Shown one piece after another: positions 46,993-58,006 of a stretch of DNA of 64,000 nucleotides. The stretch covers positions 147,401,559 through 147,465,558 of the forward strand of contig CP136066.1 in the NCBI GenBank assembly GCA_032622095.1. Reading direction: 5' to 3'. The translations under genes and the position numbers were made by a program. Below the pieces are notes generated by a model. That model searched no databases. It saw nothing but the letters and a program-made list of their open reading frames with translations, and was not told where the DNA came from. The DNA is from Siphonodentalium dalli (Eukaryota; Mollusca; Scaphopoda; Gadilida; Siphonodentaliidae). The stretch's first letter is position 1. The number at the start of each line of letters is the position of its first letter.

Positions 46993-47625
46993 CCCCTTTC
47001 TTTACTGAATGGATTCTCCCACTCAAGACAGCAAATATTAAAGGTACTCAATCTGATCAGACGGTCCCCATATCATCAAGATACAACAACAACAACATTT
47101 CTTCAAAATACGCTTTACTTATCGGAATCGATTAATTGCAACAAAATAATGCTAACCACTGTCAACTATGGTATCCAATTTCCCAAAACGTGTTATTTAT
47201 CAACATTTTGTTCAACGAAATATGGCCGTATTATCACTTTCAAGAGTATCACAAAATTTGGCCGTATTACCACTTGATTTTAGAGTTATCGATCTTCATC
47301 CGCAATTTTGTCTGAGATCATCTGTTTGATGACAAATTTCTGGGCCACAAATAATTGCACATATCGAGAAATAACAAACTTCAAAAATTTATATCTGATC
47401 ACTCTGAGCTTTGATGTGTGGGTTCCTCAACTCGAATCAAATATTTTTTATCCCCGAAGCCAAAGAAATAGTAATTTAGGAGCGTTAATTTGGATAATGC
47501 ATCTTTAAATAATAAAAATAATACATTTGCAGAAGAATCCATAATCATTGATGGGAATTGTTCAGATAATAAGATCATTAGATCAACAAACATACCTATT
47601 ATCTGAACATTTCCGAAAAGGGTTA
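46993..47625. mobile_element. Family E copy interrupted by family F
   Basis: TACCCCTTTCTTTACTGAAT on the left and TATCTGAACATTTCCGAAAA then GGGTTAA on the right, split by the element at 47038-47508. Confidence 0.65.
47038..47508. mobile_element. Family F TTAA-flanked MITE
   Basis: TTAAAGGTACTCAATC to GATAATGCATCTTTAA, 471 bp. Confidence 0.75.
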
Positions 47626-47768
47626 ATATACAGTTTTAGTGACAATCTGTGCCAGAAATAGAAGCAAATATATATAAACTTTTGGCTTGATATTATTAAT
47701 GCACACAATTATATCCTGTTCCAATGGAGAGATTCTATTTTGAACACAATGCAAGCCACAATGCATAC

Positions 47769-47950
47769 ATGTACACTAATGCCCAAAGTATATGACCCTT
47801 TGACCACAGCAGAATTATGGGAAAATTTTCAAGATATAGTCCGAAATACGGCTTGTTGCCATGAATGGCAACAAGCCATATTTCCGACTATATCCTGAAA
47901 AATTTCTCACAATTCTGCTGTGGTTTAGGGGTCGATTATTTAGAACATTT
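47769..47950. mobile_element. Family A, TATGACC variant
   Basis: ACTAATGCCCAAAGTATATG to TTTAGAACATTT; last bases decayed. Confidence 0.72.
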
Positions 47951-48150
47951 ATCTTGAGATCAAATTTCGAAGAAAAATATATTCATAGACCATAAACCTT
48001 GTTTCAATATAATACCTCTTTTAATTGGTAGAAATTCATAATTAATATTGGACAAATATTGCTTCCAGTCCACAATTACAACATCATGTTATTCGCGGTG
48101 AATTACGTTAGATGAAATGAAATTTGCCTTGATTGATGGTGTTAACAAGA

Positions 48151-48317
48151 TAGAGTAATGCCCTAAGTAATCAACTTCTTAACCACAGCAGAATTATGGA
48201 TAACTTTTCAGGATTTAGTCGGAAATATGGCAACAAGCCGTATTTCCGACTATATCCTGAAAAATTTCTCATAATTCTGTTGTGGTTTAGGGGTCAATTA
48301 TTTAGAACATTACTGTA
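48151..48317. mobile_element. Family A palindrome
   Basis: TAGAGTAATGCCCTAAGTAA to GAACATTACTGTA; left arm of the CTTCTTAACC type, right arm of the TTTAGGGGTC type, so a mixed copy. Confidence 0.75.
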
Positions 48318-48391
48318 CCTTATAAATTAAGCAGTCATCTGAATGCTACTTGTAGCTTATGTGGCCTTCCTATATGATCCATCATATTTGG

Positions 48392-48637
48392 TAACCCTTT
48401 CACGATGGGAGTTGTGCTGGTGCCAGTGCATTACCTTGTATATGCGAGTCTCCCATAGGGAGACTCACATACATATATAAGAGAATGCACTGGCTTACAA
48501 GGTCAAGGTAAATATTGTTAGGCCAATGTAGTCTCTTAATTATATATCCGAAACCTATCGGAGACCCACATAAATAAGAGAATGCATTGACACAGGGTTT
48601 TCGCAAAATTTCAGGAAGCTCCAGTCATAGAAGTGTT
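48392..48637 (+). mobile_element. Family B copy
   Basis: CCCTTTCACGATGGGAGTTG to CCAGTCATAGAAGTGTTAG, directly continuing into family C. Confidence 0.72.
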
Positions 48638-48857
48638 AGTGTCAAGTTCGATTTTTGTATCAACCCATATTTCCTTGATCATTTTTCAAATTTATTGATT
48701 ATAATAATGCGATACATTGATGGAAAGAGCACTGCATGGTACCAGCTCTAAGAGCTCTTTCCATCAATGTATCACATTATTATAATCAATAAATTTGAAA
48801 AATGATCAAGGAAATATGGGTTGATACAAAAATCGGACTTGGCACTGAAAGGGTTAA
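48638..48857. mobile_element. Family C palindrome
   Basis: GTGTCAAGTTCGATTTTTG to GGCACTGAAAGGGTTAA; shares its left edge with the preceding B copy. Confidence 0.78.
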
Positions 48858-49120
48858 ACGGAGATAATATGGAAAATTCTTAACAGCCAACATAAATATA
48901 TGAAGTATCCAAATAATAATTTCCCCCAAAATAGAAATTGTAACCTTTGAAAGCCTATTACATTTTGAATTCATAGATTAATCAGCTGTGCATGTTCTGA
49001 TCGACTAGTCAGATTAAATAGGAGATTTCAGGTCCTAGCATGCTCTCATTCAGTATAAAGCAAACAATGATACAATTATTAATCTTTCTAACAAATACTG
49101 AATGCAATTATAAATTAACA

Positions 49121-49591
49121 TCAAGTCTGAGTTTAGTGTGCCTGTCATTTGCAGAATGAGGTCCCCAGAGGGGGAATTTAGTGACGCTATCCTGCATAGT
49201 GGGCTGGCCTCACTAAATTCACCCTCTGTGGGGCCTCATTATGCTTATAGGCCTTATCTTCTCTGGAAAGTTTCTTTATTATCAAATTTCTATAGAAACT
49301 TCTTCACATAGATTCCATTTTTTTTAGTTTAGTTTTTAGTTTCTCTATATCCCCAAATTGACAGATGACACACTGCATAATCGAGGTTCCCAATGGGTGT
49401 ACATCACAATATTCACCATTTGGGAACTTCAATCTGAGTCTATGTCTCCCATAGTAGATGAAGCCTGGTGCAGAATGAGGTTCCCAGAGGGTGAATTTGG
49501 TGATGCTAGCCCACTATGCGGGATAGTGTCACTAAACTCGCCCTCTGGGGACCTCATTCTACAAATGACAGGCACACTATAAACACAGGCT
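49121..49591. mobile_element. Family D full element
   Basis: CAAGTCTGAGTTTAGTGTGC to GCACACTATAAACACAGGCTTG-type end; two palindrome blocks. Confidence 0.75.
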
Positions 49592-49716
49592 TGATTAACA
49601 TGACTACCAGGAGTCAGGACCCTTTCCCAAAAGCGAAAAGTACCATTTTTTTCCTCGAATTTTAACCTTCATTTCCCAATTTACCAAGACAGTTGATTTT
49701 AGTATGGGGAAACATA

Positions 49717-49985
49717 TTAACCCTTTCTATACTGAATATATTCTCCAATTCACTTATAAGAGTATACACGTGAATGGTCTATTATTCACTTGGAGGGTGT
49801 TCAGGTAATAAAAGCAGATGAGACAGAATAACAGATAAATAGAAGACCAGAATGATTCATATTCATTTGTGGGAAATGTTCAGATTATAAGTTCAACAAT
49901 GGTCATTTGTTGAACTTATTATCTGAACATTTCATAACTAAGGGAATTACTAATCAATGAGTATTTAGTATAGAAATGGTTCAAG
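49717..49985. mobile_element. Family E MITE
   Basis: TTAACCCTTTCTATACTGAA to GTATAGAAATGGTTCAA; GTTCAACAATGGTCATTTGT centre. Confidence 0.7.
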
Positions 49986-50309
49986 ATTAATATCGAATTG
50001 AAAATGTTTAAATGATGGATTAGTATTCATGAAATAGTTTTTTTTTACTGACAATTTGACCGTTAAGGCAATTTTAAATTATAACAATTATTTCTCTATT
50101 TTGGCTCTTTGCTAGTTGTCAACCATTGTCAATATTCATGATAATTACATGTCACAAGAGATGGACTGTCATCCGGTGCACACCCCCATGTGGCATTCCA
50201 ACTAGTGCGAGCATACCTATAACTGAGATACTCAGGCATACTTACCCACCAAAAATCAGCATTTTTAGATTAACAAAGATGAACTGGAGGTTGGCTGTCC
50301 CAATGTGAC

Positions 50310-51600
50310 TAAGGATACCCCAGGGCAGCCAGAGGCAGAAATGTTTTTTTATGCACTCCAAGTTATGCTATGGATAGCTAGGTAAGTCGGACGGACACAT
50401 AACTGCATAAGTTTCAAAATAATTAACAGAAAATGTATTACAAGATCAGACATTATGCATCTTGAGAAAATTTTCTAGGTACAAAAGGGGGATAATTAAC
50501 TACACACACAAAAGTTGGAAGGACCTCATAATCCCATGGTACTATATATCTGTGACAAGGCGATTCCGATATACACCCCAACCCATATCTCGGTTACAAG
50601 GTGTATAATAACTATAGAATGAAAAACCTGACCAAACAATTGAACACTCCAATGAATGTCCTCATAGCGGTGAATGTCCATAACAAATTTCACGAAGATC
50701 TGACAACCTATGTTGAAATATCTGCTCTGAAGGAGAAAAAAACTTTTCCCGATAGATATACAAAGATGAATAACTGTAGAATGGAAAACCCAAACAAAAT
50801 AATTGAACACTCTATTGAATGTCCTCATAATAGTGAACATCCACACCAAATTTCATTGAGATCCGAGCACAACTGTTCATATGATCTAAACAGACATTGG
50901 ATGGACAAAATGCCAACATTCCAGATAAACAAAGATGAATCACTCCAGAACTGAAAACATGAACAAAACGATTGAACACTCAATTGAATGTCCTCATAAT
51001 AGTGAACATCAATAACAATTTCATTGAGATCATATACAGATGCAAAACAGTATAAAGGGTGTTAAAGTGGGTATAAATATTCTTGAATATTCTTCTGAAA
51101 ATTTATGAGTCTATGGGGGTCAATCATTTTGAAATATAAAATGAACAAGAGGTTGCATCACAGGTGCTGGCATACCCCCGTAGTTAATTGAAGCATGGGC
51201 AAGATGGTACCCATATATACAAAGGAGAATAACTCTAAAATGGAAAACCATGAATATCACCAAAACTTGTGATGGTGGAAATCTATACCAAATATCATAG
51301 AGATATCCTGCTTAAAACCATTATTTCAAGATAAACAAAGAAGGATCATTCTATCTAGATTCAAGAACGAAAAAGCCGAACAACATTATGGGACCCTTTC
51401 TCCAAAGCACTCCAAACGGTGAACCTCAACAGCAAATACAAATCAACTATTTCAAGCTAAACAAAGAGGGATAACTCTAGAATGGAAAAATGCAAACATG
51501 ATTGGGCCCTCTTTTGAAATAGTCCCGATGGCAACCTAATTCATACCAAATTTCATTCAGAACCAATAACCTATGCCTGAGATTAATGCCCAGACAAACA
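50310..51600 (+). repeat. Block of degenerate roughly 150-bp repeats
   Basis: ATTGAACACTCNATTGAATG, TCCTCATAATAGTGAACAT and AAATTTCATTGAGATC sentences recur at about 50640, 50805 and 50970. GAGGTTGCATCACAGGTGCT at 51150 resembles 4427. No coding signal. Confidence 0.6.
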
Positions 51601-51608
51601 TACGGACG

Positions 51609-51855
51609 TACAGTAATGCCCTAAATAATTGACTCCTTAACCACAGCAGAATTATGGGTAATTTTTCGGGATTTAGTCGGAAATATGGCTTGTTGCTCTC
51701 ACTGAGAGCTTTCCGATGAATGGCAACAAGCCATATTTCCGACTAAATCCTGAAAAATTACCCATAATTCTGCTGTGGTTAAGGAGTCGATTATTTAGGG
51801 AATTACTGTAAATTCTGCTGTGGTTAAGGAGTCGATCATTTAGGGAATTACTGTA
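51609..51855. mobile_element. Family A with duplicated right end
   Basis: Complete palindrome to 51810, followed by a second 45-bp copy of its own terminus (AATTCTGCTGTGGTTAAGG to GAATTACTGTA). Confidence 0.82.
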
Positions 51856-52310
51856 CAGATGAAGAAAGTATATCAGCCAAAATCAGCCAACCGCCTCAAT
51901 TTTACCAGCTTCCAGACAAACAAATCAATTTAATTTTATGCCTCATTAAAACTGACCATATAGTCTGACACAAAGTAGTGAAATCATGAAAAGACTGACA
52001 ATATATTAAATATAAAATCAATGACACGACCATTATGGATGCTAAATACCAAACAAGTGTCTTATCTGCAAGGGTCTTTTGTCATCGAACTTTTCCCCAT
52101 AAAGAAGACTTGTGTGAAATACGTAATGATTTTTCTCTTATCAGCTCAATCAGATTACATCTGGTTACTGGGATAAAAGGCAACATGTTCTTTGATGTGA
52201 TTGTTGCCGTCGACAACAAAACAAACACAACAGGAAGATGACTATCATTTAGAGTAGAATGCAGTTTTATTAAACAAATCTTCCTTTAAAGCTCCCTATA
52301 ATTTGATCCA

Positions 52311-52788
52311 GACCTGTGAAAAAATTGTGCTGGACATTTGCAGAATGAGGTCCCTAAGAGGGTGAATTTAGTGACACAACCCAGTACAGCGGGCTAGCAT
52401 CACCAAATTAACCCTCTGGGGACCTCATTCTGCTTTAATAGGCTGCATCTTCTTTAGAATTAAACCATCATTATTATTAAATTAACAAGTTTTAAAATTT
52501 CTTCACAAAGGTTCTTTTTCTTTTTAAGTTTAGTTTCTCTATATCCTCAAATTGGCAGACGATACATTGCATAATCGAGGATCCCAATAGGTGCACATCA
52601 CAATATTCACCATCTGGGAACTTGAGTCTGAGTCTAGGTCTCCCGTAGCAGATGAGACCACACAGAATGAGGTCCCCATAGGATGAATTTGCGACAGTAG
52701 CTCACTGCCTGTGGTAGTGTCACTAAAATCACCCTATAGCCTATAGGGATCTCATTCTGAAAATATCCAGCACCATATGCTCAGGCAT
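52311..52788. mobile_element. Family D full element
   Basis: ACCTGTGAAAAAATTGTGCT to AGCACCATATGCTCAGGCAT-type end, closest to the 4780 copy. Confidence 0.72.
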
Positions 52789-52807
52789 GATTTAATTTTC
52801 CAGGACA

Positions 52808-53024
52808 TACAGTAATGCTCTAAATAATCGACTCCTTTACCACAGCAGAATTATGGGTAATTTTTCAGGATTTTGTCGGAAATATGGCTTGTTGCCATTC
52901 ATCGGAAAGCTCTCAATGAGAGCTTTCCGATGAATGGCAACAAGCCATATTTCCAACTAAATCCTGAAAAGTTACCCATAATTCTGCTGTCGTTAAGGAG
53001 TCGATTATTTAGGGCACTACTGTA
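52808..53024. mobile_element. Family A full palindrome
   Basis: TACAGTAATGCTCTAAATAA to GGCACTACTGTA, centre GAAAGCTCTCAATGAGAGCT. Confidence 0.82.
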
Positions 53025-53075
53025 CATTTGTGGTGTTGCTTTATTTTACTGGATTCACTGAACAACTTATATGAA

Positions 53076-53500
53076 CACTTTCACGACGGGAGCTGTGCTG
53101 GTGCAGCATTAACCCTTTAATGACAGGAGCTGCACTGGTACAGCATTAAAGACCCTGTGCCAGTGTATTATCTTCCATATGCGAGTCTCCCATAAGGAGC
53201 CTTGCATATATAAGATAATGCACTGGCTAACCAGGTAAAGGTAAATATTGTTAGGCCAACGTATTCTCTGAGGTTCCCTGTGGGAGACTCACATATATAA
53301 GAGAATGCATTGGTACATGGTTTTAGCAAAATATGAGGAAGCTCCAGTCATTAAAGGGTTAAAGATCCTGTGCCAGTGCATTCTCTTATATATGCGAGTC
53401 TCCCACAGGAAGCATCGCATATATAAGAGAATACACTGACTTACAAGGTCACAGTAAATATTGTTTATAGGCCAATGTATTCTCTTATATATGTGAGGCC
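53076..53500 (+). mobile_element. Family B copy carrying a nested B insertion
   Basis: CTTTCACGACGGGAGCTGTG, split at its internal GCATTAA by 53109-53362, resumes AAAGATCCTGTGCCAGTGC with hairpin 1 and spacer, and is cut off within hairpin 2. Confidence 0.78.
53109..53362 (+). mobile_element. Family B inserted into family B at TTAA
   Basis: Complete element TTAACCCTTTAATGACAGGA to GTCATTAAAGGGTTAA. The host reads GCA-TTAA-AGATCC across the insertion, so only TTAA is duplicated. Confidence 0.85.
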
Positions 53501-53520
53501 AGGGATGCCGGAAACACCCA

Positions 53521-53725
53521 GTGCCATGCAATGCATTCCCTTATATATGAGTCTCCCATATATAAGATAATACATTGGCCTAACAATATTTAACTTGACC
53601 TTGTAAGCCAGTGCATTCTCTTATATATGCAAGTCTCCCTATGGGAGACTTGCATATGGGAGACCTCCATATATAAGAGAATGCACTGGCACAGAATCTT
53701 TAACGCTCCCATCATTCAAGGGTTA
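53521..53725 (-). mobile_element. Family B copy fused in opposite orientation
   Basis: From GTGCCATGCAATGCATTCCC, inverted spacer CAATATTTAACTTGACCTTG, to CATCATTCAAGGGTTAA. Confidence 0.7.
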
Positions 53726-54048
53726 AGAGTAAACTTTTCATTATGTTATTGGTGGTTTAATAGGATCAATTGGAGGTTTGTCACTGATGCAGATCAAATT
53801 AATGGATGCTGAAAAACTCGGACAGGTGTATCTAACATATACCGGTAGGCTCGTTCAGATGTTCGAGATTCGATTCGGTTTGATTTGATAAGTTTCAATA
53901 AAATTTTAAACTGTCCTGCAACAGGGGATTTTGTCTATTATATAAAGAAAATGTCCTTAAAACATGTACCCAGGCGATGATTACGTTACTGAATATATAT
54001 TTTGAACCCCATAATGGAGTTTGCTAAAGCATCAACTCTAGCTTGAGA

Positions 54049-54587
54049 TACAGTAATGTCTGAAATATATGATCCTTTAATAACCACAGCTTGTTTGTTT
54101 TGTTTTATTAGGGTTTATCGTCGTTCTAGCCGCCAGGCCACACACGACGTTGTCAATTTTACAGGTGGAGGAAAGACCATGCAGAGGCTTAATTTCACCG
54201 TGAAATTGTTCCACTGCGTGTAGAAACCACCGACCCCCGGAAAGCAACTGACAAACTTGCCCAGATACACGATTCCGGTCACCCTCCCTATGACAGGGTT
54301 CGAACCAGCTTCGTCAGCGCTGGACAGCCTGTGACGGCGTAATGCACATGGCACTCTACCGACTGGACTACCGGGGGCCTCTTAATAACCACAGCAGAAT
54401 TATGGGAAATTTTTCAAGATTTAGTCGGAAATATGGGTTGTTGCCATTAATCGGAAAGCTCTCAGTGAGAGCTTTCTGCTCTCAGTGAGAGCTTTCTGAT
54501 GAATGGCAGCAAGTCATATAGTCATATTTCCGACTAAATCCTGAAAAATATCCCATAATTCTGCTGTGGTTTAGGGGTCAATTATTG
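54049..54587. mobile_element. Family A copy interrupted by a SINE
   Basis: ACAGTAATGTCTGAAATATA left, GGTTTAGGGGTCAATTATT right; the SINE sits after AACCACAGC. Centre shows a duplicated CTCAGTGAGAGCTTTCTG. Confidence 0.78.
54077..54395 (-). mobile_element. tRNA-derived SINE with 14-bp target duplication
   Basis: Body 54091-54381. Minus strand starts GGCCCCCGGTAGTCCAGTCG with an A box TAGTCCAGTCGG and B box GGTTCGAACCC, the pol III internal promoter. It ends with an A-rich tail, CTAATAAAACAAAACAAACA. TTAATAACCACAGC flanks both sides exactly. No protein. Confidence 0.88.
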
Positions 54588-54615
54588 TTCTTTCCTGGTC
54601 GCTTTTGAAAACTGC

Positions 54616-54838
54616 TTAACCTTCCATGACTGAAGCTTCCTAAAATTTTGCGAATGCCCTAAGCCAAATGTAATCTCTTATAAAGAATGCATTGGCCTAA
54701 CAATATTTGCCTTGACATTTTAAGCCAGTGCATTCTCTTATATATGTGAGGATCCTTATGGGAGACTCGCATACAAAAAGAGAGTGCACTGGCACAGGAT
54801 CTTTGCACACAAGAGCAGCTCCGGTCATTAAAGGGTTA
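54616..54838 (-). mobile_element. Family B copy, hairpin 1 deleted
   Basis: TTAACCTTCCATGACTGAAG to CCGGTCATTAAAGGGTTAT; first hairpin reduced to TGTAATCTCTTATAAAGAATG. Confidence 0.7.
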
Positions 54839-54861
54839 TCTGGATAATTTCACTTTGTCGC

Positions 54862-55078
54862 ATTACTAAATGTCCTAAATAATCGACCCTTTAACCACAG
54901 CAGAATTACGGGAAATTTTTCAGGATTTAGTCAGAAATATGGCTTGTTGCCATTCATTGGAAGCTCTCACTGAGAACTTTCCGATAAATGGCAACAAGAC
55001 ATATTTCCGCCTAAATCCTGAAAAGTTACCAATTATTCTGCTGTGGTTAAGGAGCCGATTATTTAGGGCATTACTGTA
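54862..55078. mobile_element. Family A palindrome
   Basis: TTACTAAATGTCCTAAATAA to GGGCATTACTGTA. Confidence 0.78.
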
Positions 55079-55142
55079 TTCACACTGGGCGAAAGGCACC
55101 TAAAGAAACCTGGCCCATGTCTATAAGAAACTAAGATCGTCA

Positions 55143-55371
55143 AGCCTGCAAATAGTGTGTCTGTCATTTGCAGAATGAGATCCCCAGAGAGTGAATTTAA
55201 TGACGCTATTCCACATGGTAGGCTAGCATCACAAAATTCACCCTCTGGGAAACTCATTCTGCTTAGGCCTCAACTGCTGTGTGAGACTTAGCCATATTTC
55301 CGACTAAACCCTGAAAAATTTCCCATAATTCTGATATGGTTAAAGGGTCATATACTTCTGGCATTACTGTA
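55143..55371. mobile_element. Family D / family A recombinant
   Basis: D start CAAGCCTGCAAATAGTGTGT through CTGTGTGAGACTTA, then directly the right half of an A element, GCCATATTTCCGACTAAACC to GGCATTACTGTA. Confidence 0.75.
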
Positions 55372-55455
55372 GGTCCATACTAGTAAGAACATGAAATAAT
55401 TTTATAGTGATTATGATTTTCCTCTTCAAGCCAGGCACTTAGTTTACAGAATGAG

Positions 55456-55474
55456 CCCCCCCCCCCCCCCCCCC
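55456..55474 (+). repeat. (C)19 homopolymer
   Basis: Nineteen C, the longest such run here. Confidence 0.95.
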
Positions 55475-55557
55475 AATGATAAGCAGGTTTTAGAACACAT
55501 GTTTGCACACCATGACGTTACGAGTCGAATACCTTAATAAATGACAAGAACACAGCA

Positions 55558-55775
55558 TACAGTAATGCCCTAAGTATATGACCCTTTAACCACAGCAGAA
55601 TTGTGGGATATTTTTCAGGATTTTGTCAGAAATATGGTTTGTTGCCATTCATCGGAAAGCTCTAACAGGGAAGATTCCGATGAACGGCAGCAAGCCATAT
55701 TTCCGACTAAATCCTGAATTTTTTTCACATAATTCTGCTGTGGTTTAGGGGTTGATTATTTAGGGCATTACTGTA
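55558..55775. mobile_element. Family A, TATGACC variant
   Basis: TACAGTAATGCCCTAAGTAT to GGGCATTACTGTA; arms diverged near the centre. Confidence 0.8.
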
Positions 55776-56183
55776 GAAAGTTGCCAGGTTTAGCTTGTTG
55801 CCATTGCCAACAAATGTCACATGACTCACATGACCATTTCTCCCACAAAAACACGGTCATTCCCAATTAGAAGTTTTCTGTCCAACGTGTAGAATGTTGA
55901 ACTTGTAACAAAGAAGAATACAATCTTCTAATACCGATCGAATGAGCGACCAATGCTATGCATTAAATGGTAGAATGGGATATACCTACGATAAAAGATC
56001 TTGTTATGTTTGAAGCCAATTTACAGTATCAGTGATCGCAGTGTGGACAGCCTGTCCTCACCACCCGACTATTATCTACACATTTTGCTACATTTTAGGC
56101 CAATAACTATAAATATGTAGGTTTGGTGCAGTAAAATCATGGCTTTACTGAGAGCGATATCTTGCCACTATTATTGAGCAAAT

Positions 56184-56400
56184 TACAGTAATGCCCTAAA
56201 TAATCGACTCCTTAACCACAGCAGAATTATGGGTAACTTTTCAGGATTTAGTCGGAAATATGGCTTGTTGCCATTCATCGGAAAGCTCTCGTCGACAGCT
56301 TTCCGATGAATGCCAACAAGCCATATATCCGACTTGATCCTGAAAAGTTACCCATAATTCTGCTGTGGTTAAGGAGTCGATTATTTAGGGTATTACTGTA
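56184..56400. mobile_element. Family A full palindrome
   Basis: TACAGTAATGCCCTAAATAA to GGGTATTACTGTA; centre GAAAGCTCTCGTCGACAGCT. Confidence 0.83.
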
Positions 56401-57246
56401 TGACATAGATTCCTGGTCATGTATAAGCCAGAATAAGTGAATGTTCAGACGACCACGATTCAATCATATTATAAAGTGGAGGAATCGGGCCCGACAAAAT
56501 TGTAGATAGTCTGTTCACACGATGGCAATGTCGTCGATATGAGGATATCATAAGCCATGGTTAACAACGTGATTGACTACCCTGCGGTCTTTCCATCTAT
56601 AATTTTTACATACACATATGACTGCGATTCCATCGCAAGTGGAGGTATCCAAGGACACACCATGATTTCGCAGCTGAAATCAAACAGTGTTTGATATTCA
56701 TTTTATACTCATGATCTTGTCATGAGCATGCACAGTCCAACTACCTCTTACTACCCACGATGGAAAACTTCCCACATACGATTGAATCGTTGTTGTCTGA
56801 ACGTTCACTAAGACAGATGCAAATCTTACCATGTCAACAATAAATCCATTTAGAACACTAGAATAAACTCGCAACAAATATGGAAGTTTGGATTATACAG
56901 CCAGTCACAAAATATTATACCAGACCAATGACTTAATGGATCCATTAATATTGAGGAGTCTCATGATATAAAACATAGCACACTATATATGTACAGTTTA
57001 CTTGATCAATGGAGGACACTCTAAGATACTTTAACTCATGCAACTCTATTGAACTAGAGGCCTTTCATGGCAACCAAGTGCATACTAGAATAATCAATGT
57101 GTGCATGAAATTCTGAAGGCTAATTATAAGAGTTGATAACTGTATCATGTACTGGTTAATAGCCATTGTTTACTCGTGACATTAGAGAGGCATGTCAGGC
57201 ATGCACGCTCAAATGTGATTAGAGTGACTATCACAAATGGGAATAG
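56401..57246. other. Intron, nothing recognised
   Basis: No repeat family or coding signal seen. Confidence 0.5.
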
Positions 57247-57642
57247 TTAAAGACACATAATCCAAATTAACGCTCCTGAATTAATAATTCTTTGGCTTTG
57301 GGGGTTAAAAAATATTTGATTCAAGTTGAGGAACCCACACATCAAAGCTAAGAGTTATCAGATATTGATTTTTTAAATCTGTTATTTTTCACCACCTGTA
57401 ACATTTGGCAGCCTAGCAAATATTTGTCGAGCCAACCGACATACTCTCGATACAAGATCTGTTGAACAAAATGTTGATATATAACACGTTTTATGAAATT
57501 TTGTACTCTAGTTGACAGTGGTTAGCATTAGTTTTTGGTAATTAATCGATTCTGATAACTAAAGTGTCTTTGGAAGAAATATTGTTGTTGTTGTAATCAG
57601 ATATAAATATGGGGACCATCAAATCGGATTGTGTACCTTTAA
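57247..57642. mobile_element. Family F MITE, inverted
   Basis: TTAAAGACACATAATCC to GGATTGTGTACCTTTAA. Confidence 0.75.
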
Positions 57643-57719
57643 GGTTTCCGTCATATTTGCAATCAGCACAAAAAGATGCCTATATAATATATTGCATTAT
57701 TTATAAGTCACAAAAGGCA

Positions 57720-57950
57720 TACAGTAATGTCCTACATAATCGACCAATAAACTACAGCAGAATTATGGGAAATTTTTCAGGATTTAGTTAGTCTGATTTA
57801 GTCGGAAATATGGCTTGCTGCCATTCATCGGAAAGCTCTCACCGAGAGTTTTCCGATGAATGGCAGCAAGCCATATTTCCGACTAAATCCTGAAAATTTT
57901 CCCACAATTCTGCTGTAGTTTATTGGTCGATTATGAAGGACATTACTGTA
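57720..57950. mobile_element. Family A full palindrome
   Basis: TACAGTAATGTCCTACATAA to GGACATTACTGTA. One arm has a small GATTTAGTTAGTCT duplication. Confidence 0.82.
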
Positions 57951-58006
57951 ACTCTGCAAAAAGAGATAATTAATGACCCCGGAAAGCCGGCATCCAGGTT
58001 AAAACA

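Noticed and set aside
54115-54354. 79-residue ORF and a tRNA-like head
   Set aside because: Lies entirely in the SINE; the A and B boxes mark a SINE promoter, not a functional tRNA gene.
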